20,472 nt of DNA, taken from positions 56,813-77,284 of the forward strand of contig MNSZ01000058.1 in the NCBI GenBank assembly GCA_001916715.1, written 5' to 3'. Below the pieces are notes generated by a model. The model had not been told where the DNA came from. It saw nothing but the letters and a program-made list of their open reading frames with translations, and made no database searches. The stretch comes from Firmicutes bacterium CAG:24053_14. GTDB lineage: Bacteria; Bacillota; Clostridia; Oscillospirales; Oscillospiraceae. The translations under genes and the position numbers were made by a program. Shown in pieces: positions 15,344 through 20,472 of the stretch (positions within the stretch are counted from its first letter, which is position 1; every line of letters begins with the position of its first letter).

Positions 15344-16084
15344 ATGGAACTGTACAATGCTCTTATAAAGCACACCAACGAGCTGCTTGCAAAAGGCTCT
15401 CCCAAGGCATGGCCATACAAAGCAGGCAAGGCATGGCCGGATCTCGGCTCGGCAGAGCTTGTGCTCCAGTCGGACGCCGCGTATGAGCTTGGCGCTCTCG
15501 GTCTGGGCTCGGCAAACTACATCTGCACTACAACAAGCTCCGAGCTTGTCAACCGCGACGAGGTAGTGCTCTACGGCCCTGATCTCAAGTCAATAAAGAA
15601 GGATGTTCCATTTGCGCGCATCGTTCTTCTGCGTGTCGGCGTTCTCGACGGCGAGGACGAGGAGGTCTACCGCGCACTTAAAGACATCGAGTTCTGCAAG
15701 TACCACGTCTATCCTGAAGGCTACATGGTGCGCATGTCCCCGGAAAGCCACCGCGAGCAGGTGCGCGTTTCCAAAAAGGCGATCAAGCGCGGCATAAACT
15801 TCGAGCAGGTCGGCTACCGCTACATCGAGGCATATAAGAAAGACGCAAACGTTCTCAACGTTAAGGTCATTTTCGTCACCGATCCCTCGCTCGACTTCAA
15901 GGCAATGCTTGAAAACGCCAAGAAAGCCGATGCAATCACCAACACGCTGACCCACATCATGGAAGGTCTGCCCACTGACTGCACCGTATGCCAGCTCAAG
16001 GATATCTGCGACGAGGTCGAAGGCATGAAGGAGCTTCACTTCGGTGTCGGCGACAAAGGCACAAACGCAAAGGATCACCACTGA
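15344..16084 (+). CDS. Stand-alone acetyl-CoA synthase (AcsB/CdhC) middle-domain-like protein
   Basis: 246 residues. The body aligns, from my memory of Moorella AcsB, with the second domain of the acetyl-CoA synthase beta subunit and the start of its A-cluster domain: SSELVNRDEVVLYGPD against SESEITDGKIEVIGPD, HVYPEGYMVRMS against NYGEGLWHT, VRVSKKAIKRGINFEQVGY against LRVSKDAVAKGFRFKNYGE, VKVIFVTD against VQVTIFTD, and DCTVCQ against SCVLCQ. Three cysteines remain (213, 216, 222) of the iron-sulfur ligands. The CGC nickel-site motif and the remainder of the catalytic domain are absent, so it cannot be a working synthase. ATG 15344 follows AAAGGAGATACC. It has its own promoter and terminator; no other Wood-Ljungdahl gene lies in the window. 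Similar short proteins are often labelled carbon monoxide dehydrogenase. Confidence 0.78.
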   Translation: MELYNALIKHTNELLAKGSPKAWPYKAGKAWPDLGSAELVLQSDAAYELGALGLGSANYICTTTSSELVNRDEVVLYGPDLKSIKKDVPFARIVLLRVGVLDGEDEEVYRALKDIEFCKYHVYPEGYMVRMSPESHREQVRVSKKAIKRGINFEQVGYRYIEAYKKDANVLNVKVIFVTDPSLDFKAMLENAKKADAITNTLTHIMEGLPTDCTVCQLKDICDEVEGMKELHFGVGDKGTNAKDHH

Positions 16085-16103
16085 TAAAGCTTATTATTTC
16101 AAT

Positions 16104-16133
16104 AAAAAAAGACCGCGAAAGCGGTCTTTTTTT
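16104..16133. terminator. Bidirectional terminator between the ACS-like gene and degV-family gene
   Basis: 13-bp stem AAAAAAAGACCGC/GCGGTCTTTTTTT with a GAAA tetraloop. Its last T overlaps the stop codon of the minus-strand DegV gene. Confidence 0.95.
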
Positions 16134-17002
16134 CATCTTCCTGCGCCGATGAAGAACAGCGACAGCATGCCGGGGCCGACATGAATGCCGGTGAACGGCT
16201 CGTGCATGGAGATTATAAGCTCCTCCGGTTCGGCAATGGCACGAACCATTTCGGCGAGCTTTTCAGCGTCTTCAAGGCAATCGCCGTGGCTTATGGCAAC
16301 GCGCTGATGCTGCGGATCGACGGCTTTGGCCTCGTACTCATGCGCAATGGCCTCTATTGCTTTCTTCCTGCCGCGGAGCTTTGAGAAAACGACGATCTTC
16401 CCTTCCTCGTCGCCGCGCAGGAGCGGCTTCACGTTAAGAACCGTTCCAACCATTGCGGCTATGCCGGACAGTCTTCCGCCGCGCCGAAGATGCATGAGGT
16501 CATCGACCGTGAAATACTCGCAAAGGCCGCTGCGGTCGGAGGCAAGGCGCTCGATGAGCGCATTCATGTTGAGCCCCTCGTCCCTGTAGTCGGCAGCTTT
16601 CATGGCAAGTAAGCCGATACCGAGTCCTGCACCCATAGAGTCAAACACTTCAATGCGCCGCTCGGGATATTTATCGCGCAGCTCCTCGGCCGCAAGACGT
16701 CCGGCATTATATGTTCCGCTTATGCCGGATGAAATACTTATATAGACAATATCGTTGCCCTTAGAAAGCTCGGTTTCAAAGGCCTCTGCAATGTCATGGG
16801 AATTTGTCATGCTCGTGCGGAGCTCGGCTTTAGCTCGGAGCATATCATAAAACTCGTGACCGTCAAAGCTCTCGGGAACTAAAGGGCACTTTATGATCTT
16901 ACCGTCCAGCTCATAGCTGCACGCGATCACATGTATATTCATCTCTTCGATCTTTGCAGCCGGAAGATTGGCCGCCGAATCAGTGAATACTTCAATTGAC
17001 AT
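16133..17002 (-). CDS. DegV family fatty-acid-binding protein
   Basis: 289 residues. DegV proteins bind a fatty acid in a cleft and act as the FakB subunit of fatty acid kinase in Firmicutes, presenting exogenous acids for phosphorylation. The two domains are visible: SIEVFTDSAANLP at the start, TSMTNSHDIAEAF, the SSGISGTYNAGRLA ligand-binding segment, FDSMGAGLGIGLLAMKA, VDDLMHLRRGGRLSG, and a C-terminal EPFTGIHVGPGMLSLFF. Two adjacent ATG codons occur; the second (17000-17002) is preferred because it lies 6 bases from GGAGG, the first only 3. No fatty acid kinase FakA gene is nearby. Single-gene unit with an extended -10 promoter and convergent with the ACS-like gene. Confidence 0.92.
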   Translation of the reverse strand: MSIEVFTDSAANLPAAKIEEMNIHVIACSYELDGKIIKCPLVPESFDGHEFYDMLRAKAELRTSMTNSHDIAEAFETELSKGNDIVYISISSGISGTYNAGRLAAEELRDKYPERRIEVFDSMGAGLGIGLLAMKAADYRDEGLNMNALIERLASDRSGLCEYFTVDDLMHLRRGGRLSGIAAMVGTVLNVKPLLRGDEEGKIVVFSKLRGRKKAIEAIAHEYEAKAVDPQHQRVAISHGDCLEDAEKLAEMVRAIAEPEELIISMHEPFTGIHVGPGMLSLFFIGAGR

Positions 17003-17028
17003 CATACACCTCCATGGGTATTTAATAT

Positions 17029-17037
17029 ATTATATCA
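17029..17037 (-). promoter_or_regulatory. Extended -10 promoter of the DegV gene
   Basis: On the minus strand: TGATATAAT (17029-17037), about 27 bases before the start codon; no clear -35 box. Confidence 0.5.
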
Positions 17038-17102
17038 TATTACCGCATTTTTCTCTCTAAGTAAATACTTTATTAAGAAATAATAATGAATATTATATTT
17101 TC

Positions 17103-17146
17103 TTGTCACAAATTCAAATCGGTGCTATAATGTATTATATAACACC
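17103..17146 (+). promoter_or_regulatory. sigma-A promoter of the DUF1836 gene, with a palindrome over the -10
   Basis: TTGTCA (17103-17108), 17-base spacer, TATAAT (17126-17131) with extended TGC. The -10 is half of the perfect palindrome TATAAT-GT-ATTATA (17126-17139), flanked by GGTG (17121-17124) and CACC (17143-17146). A repressor site is possible. Confidence 0.75.
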
Positions 17147-17163
17147 TTAGGGAGGAACGACCT

Positions 17164-17790
17164 ATATATAACAGCAAATTCGTCGCGGCAAAGCTGCGCA
17201 GATGGGATAAGTACATAACCCGGTTTTCTCTCCCGACTTGGGACGAGCTTCCCGACTTTGATCTTTATATGGATCAGGTCATATCGCTCGTCGGCCGCTT
17301 TCTTGACCTTTTTCCGCACATGCCGGGCAGCGATCCGATAGTTACGCCGAGCACGATAAACAACTATGTCCGCATGAAGATTATGCCCGCTCCGGTGAAG
17401 AAAAAATACACGAGGATACACCTTGCGTACCTTATCATGATATGCACGCTCAAGCAGAGCCTGAGCATATCGGTCGTGAGCAAGATAATCCCGATGAACA
17501 TCCCCGAGGCAGAGGTCAGGGAAATCTACGACGACTTTGTCATGCGTCATCGCAGTCTGTGCCGCCTGTGCACAGAGCAGGTAAAGCAGCTTGCAGCCGA
17601 CGTATTCGACCTCAATCGCAAGGACGACGCCGCCGTTAAGCACCTCGTTGTCGAGTCTGCGATATACTCGCATCTTTATAAGCTGCTGACGGAGAAGATC
17701 GTCGCACTGAGCATTGAACCCAAGCCCGAACAGGAGCCTGTTCCGGAGACTACGGTCGAATCCGTTTCCAAAAAAAGCGAAAATGAATAA
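17164..17790 (+). CDS. DUF1836 family protein, MerR-like DNA-binding; apparent ATA start
   Basis: 208 residues if read from ATA 17164. The family match starts right there (YNSKFVAAKLRRWDKYI, FSLPTWDELPDFDLYMDQV), well before the first ATG at 17269. The segment TPSTINNYVRMKIMPAPVKK followed by YTRIHLAYLIMICTLKQSLSI (about 61-102) resembles a MerR-type recognition helix-turn-helix. A helical region and an acidic, Pro/Glu-rich tail follow. GGGAGGA (17150-17156) is 8 bases from the ATA, ideal spacing, while no ribosome site precedes ATG 17269; the frame has a stop at 17140-17142. So either AUA is used or an ATG was mutated or misread. It has a strong promoter with a palindrome, which would suit autoregulation. 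Terminator follows at once. Confidence 0.82.
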   Translation: MYNSKFVAAKLRRWDKYITRFSLPTWDELPDFDLYMDQVISLVGRFLDLFPHMPGSDPIVTPSTINNYVRMKIMPAPVKKKYTRIHLAYLIMICTLKQSLSISVVSKIIPMNIPEAEVREIYDDFVMRHRSLCRLCTEQVKQLAADVFDLNRKDDAAVKHLVVESAIYSHLYKLLTEKIVALSIEPKPEQEPVPETTVESVSKKSENE

Positions 17791-17792
17791 CA

Positions 17793-17825
17793 CTATCCCG
17801 AGTACAATGCACTCGGGATAGATTT
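17793..17825. terminator. Terminator of the DUF1836 gene, shared with the TIR gene
   Basis: 11-bp perfect stem CTATCCCGAGT (17793-17803)/ACTCGGGATAG (17811-17821) with a 7-base loop, then ATTTTATT. The other strand is followed by TGTTATTCATTTTC, so it may work both ways. Confidence 0.85.
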
Positions 17826-19378
17826 TATTCAGTTACTATTTGATACTGGTGCTCACCGGTGAAGCTTGAAGAAAGGCCGTCATCAATATAAACAGTCTTG
17901 AGCGCAGTGAGCATATCGAGAACTGACCAGTCGGAAACCCCGCGTGTTCCTGTAAGGCGAAGCATCGTTAGGCCAGTGAAGTCCTCAAGGCCGTTCGTTG
18001 TATCAACAGTGCAGCTTACAAGCTCCAGCTCGGTTATTGCCCGTTCGCGGTCAAACGACTTAAAGAATCCGCCGCTGAGATTGCAGTCATACAGCTTCAC
18101 GCTGCGCAGCGAGCTCATATCCAGCACCTGCTTGATATCGCTCAGCGAGCAGTTTGAAAACGCAACGCTCTGTATATTCACAAGCGGCTTGAATACCGAG
18201 AAGTCGGTGCAGCTTGCGCCGATGAAGCTCGCGTGCGTCAGCTCCTGGCACTTATTCAGATCACCGAGTGAGCCGAGCGGATTGTAATTTGCGCTGATTT
18301 TCCGAAGCTCGGGCAGATTGCCGACGCCGTCGAGCGCTGCGACCCTGCTGCCGTCGATATTAAGGCTCGTTATCGAGCAGGCCGGCATCGTTTCGAGGCT
18401 GCTCAGGCTCTGGTACTGAAGCCACAGCGTTTTGAGTCCTGTGAAATACCGCAGATCCGACAAATCGTTTACGCTGCCGCGGCTGACGGTCTTTTCATTG
18501 CCCTGCCAATCGGTGTACGCTGCGGATTTGTCGCTCTGGCTTACGCTGCCGACTCCGGCTGTAGGCTCATGCATGCTGTATTCATTGCCGCAGATATAAA
18601 GCTCGGTTATGCCCTTTAGCTCCCCTACCGTTATATCGCCGCTCTCCTTGCCGGTGTACTCGCGCGCGGCGTTTTCAAAAACGGCGTTTTTGAAATCGCA
18701 CACCGTGTCGGCGGCAAGCGTTTCTATCTGCGTTGTCGGCGTGAGCAGCTTTTCGAGATAGCCCGTGAAGTAGCCGACAATGAGCGCAGCCAGCAGCACG
18801 CCGAACACGGCGACGGCTATCGACCAGCGCGCGATCTTTCTCACCTTGCCTGGCTTTTTCTTTTCCTTTTTCTCTTTCTTGGGCGGCACGGGCGCAGCTT
18901 TTGCCGTTTCGGTTGTCGGGCGCGGCGAGGCATCTGCAAAGTTTTCGCTGTTTAAAAGCGGCGCGCTGTACAGCTTATCATAGAAATACTCATCGCTCGG
19001 ATACGTGTATTTCGTCAGGGCAAAAATATTGCCTATCTGAAGCTCCATGCCGGGTGTGAGCGCCGTTTCCTCGATAAAAATGTTTATGGTCTTTATCTTT
19101 TTCGACTGCGCATAGTGCATCTCGCGCCGGCAGTTATCCGAGCGCATGTACGCATTGGATATGAACGCAACGACAAGGTGCGCGTCTGCAAGGTGCGAGG
19201 CAATACACTCCTGCCACTCGCTGCCGACCTCAATGCCCTCGTCATACCAGATGTTATATCCGCGGCGATGCATGTCGCTGACAATGGGCAGGACCGCGTC
19301 GTCATCCGCGTGCGCATAGCTTATAAATATATAAGGCTTGTCACCTTCGTAGGGCTTGAAATACTCAAAATCGCTCAT
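17825..19378 (-). CDS. TIR-domain membrane protein with extracytoplasmic leucine-rich repeats
   Basis: 517 residues. An N-terminal TIR domain (about 14-140) shows YIFISYAHADDD, the loop WYDEGIEVGSEW, and FISNAYMRSDNCRREM with Glu86 at the place of the NADase catalytic glutamate (SARM1 WVHKE). A Lys/Pro-rich basic linker (166-184) leads into one membrane helix (about 185-205), which by the positive-inside rule puts TIR in the cytoplasm. The outer part (about 265-510) holds irregular leucine-rich repeats of about 21-23 residues (LSDLRYFTGLKTLWLQYQ, VGNLPELRKISANYNP, DMSSLRSVKLYDCNLSG). ATG 19376-19378 follows AAAGGAGAGAG. Single-gene unit with a strong promoter. A sensor/signalling or defence role is inferred; no partner effector gene adjoins it. 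Confidence 0.87.
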   Translation of the reverse strand: MSDFEYFKPYEGDKPYIFISYAHADDDAVLPIVSDMHRRGYNIWYDEGIEVGSEWQECIASHLADAHLVVAFISNAYMRSDNCRREMHYAQSKKIKTINIFIEETALTPGMELQIGNIFALTKYTYPSDEYFYDKLYSAPLLNSENFADASPRPTTETAKAAPVPPKKEKKEKKKPGKVRKIARWSIAVAVFGVLLAALIVGYFTGYLEKLLTPTTQIETLAADTVCDFKNAVFENAAREYTGKESGDITVGELKGITELYICGNEYSMHEPTAGVGSVSQSDKSAAYTDWQGNEKTVSRGSVNDLSDLRYFTGLKTLWLQYQSLSSLETMPACSITSLNIDGSRVAALDGVGNLPELRKISANYNPLGSLGDLNKCQELTHASFIGASCTDFSVFKPLVNIQSVAFSNCSLSDIKQVLDMSSLRSVKLYDCNLSGGFFKSFDRERAITELELVSCTVDTTNGLEDFTGLTMLRLTGTRGVSDWSVLDMLTALKTVYIDDGLSSSFTGEHQYQIVTE

Positions 19379-19401
19379 AACTCTCTCCTTTTGACAGAAG
19401 A

Positions 19402-19430
19402 ATTATAGTCTCACAGGTGAAAAAATGCAA
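19402..19430 (-). promoter_or_regulatory. sigma-A promoter of the TIR-LRR gene
   Basis: On the minus strand: TTGCAT (19425-19430), 17-base spacer, TATAAT (19402-19407), about 24 bases before the start codon. Confidence 0.7.
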
Positions 19431-19447
19431 TTACAATTCTGTAAATA

Positions 19448-19475
19448 ACAGCATCTGTATTCTGCGCATAAAATG
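19448..19475 (+). promoter_or_regulatory. Possible sigma-K-type promoter of the DUF11-type gene
   Basis: AC (19448-19449), 17-base gap, CATAAAATG (19467-19475). Bases 19465-19483 share 15 of 19 positions with 4982-5000, at nearly the same distance from the start codon (42 against 47 bases). Confidence 0.35.
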
Positions 19476-19511
19476 TATAGCAGGCATCAGAGTCTGCAAA
19501 GGAGGATATAG

Positions 19512-20369
19512 ATGGCTCAATTCACAAACCAGGCCAGCATAAGCTACAACGGCTTGACCGCCAATTCAAATATCGTAACAGGCGAAATCACACGAGTGCT
19601 CAGCGTGAGCAAGACCTCGGTTTCCGGCAGCTATCGCCGCGGCGATACGCTGACCTATGCCGTGAGCATCAGCAACACAGGCTCAGCTCCCTACACCGGT
19701 CTTACAGTCACCGACGATCTCGGCGCATACACCACCGGCACAACATCGGTCACACCCTTGACGTTTGCAGGCGATTCGGTTCTGTATTATGTAAACGGCG
19801 TTCTCCAGGCCGCGCCTACCGTTGCGGCCGGCCCACCGCTCACCATAAGCGGCATAAGCGTGCCAGCCGGGGGCAACGCGCTTATAGTCTACAGAGCTGC
19901 GGCAAACGACTACGCCGCACCCGGTACCGGCGGCAGCATAGTAAACACCGCATCCGTAAGCGGCGGCGGACTGACAGAGCCGATAAGCGCAAGCGAGACC
20001 GTCACGGCCGATACCTCTGCGCTTTTGAGCATAACCAAGGCGCTGAACCCGACGGTAGTTGCCGAGAACGGGCAGATAGCGTACACCTTCACTATCCGCA
20101 ACACCGGCGCGGAGGCCGTCGATGCCGCAGCCGCCCTCGTTGTAAGCGATACCTTTGACCCGGCTCTCAAGAGTCCTATAAGCGTAACGCTAAACGGCGA
20201 CGTGTGGCCCGAGACCGGAAACTACAGCTATAACGCCGCAACCGGCGTCTTTGCCACGACAGCAGGCCGCATCACCGTTCCTGCCGCGATCTACACGCAG
20301 GATGCAGCTACCGGACTTTGGACGATCACCCCCGGCACCGCCGTTTTGACCGTGACCGGCACGATCTGA
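19512..20369 (+). CDS. DUF11-type beta-sandwich repeat protein
   Basis: 285 residues with no signal peptide. It starts MAQFTNQASISYNGLTANSN, an opening I recall from many clostridial DUF11 proteins. Two tandem beta-rich modules follow: about 27-165 (VSKTSVSGSYRRGDTLTYAV, ISNTGSAPYTGLTVTDDLG, VPAGGNALIVYRA) and about 170-285 (ITKALNPTVVAENGQIAYTF, IRNTGAEAVDAAAALVVSDTF). Composition is rich in Thr, Ala, Ser and Gly, with no cysteine. DUF11 repeats are typical of surface layers, yet this one lacks a secretion signal, sorting motif or membrane helix. Assembly onto a spore from the mother cell would not need one and would fit the promoter; that is inference. AAAGGAGG precedes ATG 19512. Confidence 0.85.
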   Translation: MAQFTNQASISYNGLTANSNIVTGEITRVLSVSKTSVSGSYRRGDTLTYAVSISNTGSAPYTGLTVTDDLGAYTTGTTSVTPLTFAGDSVLYYVNGVLQAAPTVAAGPPLTISGISVPAGGNALIVYRAAANDYAAPGTGGSIVNTASVSGGGLTEPISASETVTADTSALLSITKALNPTVVAENGQIAYTFTIRNTGAEAVDAAAALVVSDTFDPALKSPISVTLNGDVWPETGNYSYNAATGVFATTAGRITVPAAIYTQDAATGLWTITPGTAVLTVTGTI

Positions 20370-20391
20370 CGGCAGCAGCACGAAAAAAATG

Positions 20392-20412
20392 CAGCGTCCC
20401 CGTGGGGCGCTG
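20392..20412. repeat. GC-rich hairpin downstream of the DUF11-type gene
   Basis: CAGCGTCCC (20392-20400) pairs with GGGGCGCTG (20404-20412), one wobble, CGT loop. No T run follows; it is the first of two adjacent hairpins. Confidence 0.55.
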
Positions 20413-20415
20413 TCA

Positions 20416-20449
20416 GCGTGTCAAAAAAGTCTTTGACTTTTTTGCACGC
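20416..20449. terminator. Bidirectional hairpin, probable terminator
   Basis: GCGTG, a bulged T, and CAAAAAAGTC (20422-20431) pair with GACTTTTTTG (20435-20444) and CACGC (20445-20449) around a TTT loop. The T tract is inside the stem, so termination strength is uncertain. The rest of the window (20450-20472) is AT-rich and holds no gene that I can see. Confidence 0.55.
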
Positions 20450-20472
20450 TTCAAAAACGCCACATTTTTTGT

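Noticed and set aside
17125..17793. 222-codon minus-strand open frame opposite the DUF1836 gene
   Set aside because: Composition is arginine/leucine-rich without family features; the plus strand has promoter, ribosome site and a known family.
1..20472. CRISPR arrays, insertion sequences, phage genes, tRNA or rRNA genes
   Set aside because: No spaced direct repeats, transposase or integrase motifs, or tRNA/rRNA sequences were recognised on either strand.

Overview
The window looks like an ordinary chromosomal stretch from a moderately GC-rich, probably gut-associated clostridium (Bacillota, Clostridia, Oscillospirales-like). The reasons are strong AGGAGG ribosome sites, sigma-A promoters with 17-base spacing, a tRNA-sensing T-box leader, hairpin-plus-U-run terminators, and families typical of anaerobic Firmicutes (DUF4364, DUF1836, DegV, an acetyl-CoA-synthase-like domain, a DUF11-type protein). 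I see no insertion sequence, phage gene, CRISPR array, rRNA or tRNA. Family assignments rest on recognised motifs, not on a database search.

Layout. 1-2215: a divergent D-glycerate pair, a D-2-hydroxyacid dehydrogenase broken by a small frameshifting deletion (minus) and an intact glycerate 2-kinase (plus). 2222-4899: a minus-strand group of a 61-residue membrane protein, a DUF4364 protein, a hairpin terminator, asnA and uppP. 5034-5822: a conserved cysteine-containing protein of unknown function. 5945-7490: a T-box leader whose specifier reads CUC (Leu), controlling a YkvI-type transporter. 7620-8105: a small membrane protein. 8170-11801: the minus-strand operon ahcY-mgtE-AEC transporter. 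11973-15168: a plus-strand three-gene cassette of SPFH/zinc-ribbon protein, membrane zinc-ribbon protein and TPM-domain protein. 15344-16084: a stand-alone protein resembling the middle domain of acetyl-CoA synthase. 16133-17002: a DegV protein (minus). 17164-17790: a DUF1836 protein that appears to start at an ATA codon. 17825-19378: a membrane protein with a cytoplasmic TIR domain and a predicted outer leucine-rich-repeat domain (minus). 19512-20369: a DUF11-type repeat protein, followed by two hairpins.

The most interesting items are the TIR-membrane-LRR protein, which has the topology of a Toll receptor with the domains in reverse order; the orphan acetyl-CoA-synthase-like domain, which keeps some iron-sulfur cysteines but lacks the nickel-binding motif; the SPFH/zinc-ribbon/TPM cassette; the leucine-type T-box in front of an uncharacterised transporter; and a nearly identical sigma-K-like promoter element in front of the cysteine-containing protein and the DUF11 protein, which suggests both are made during sporulation.
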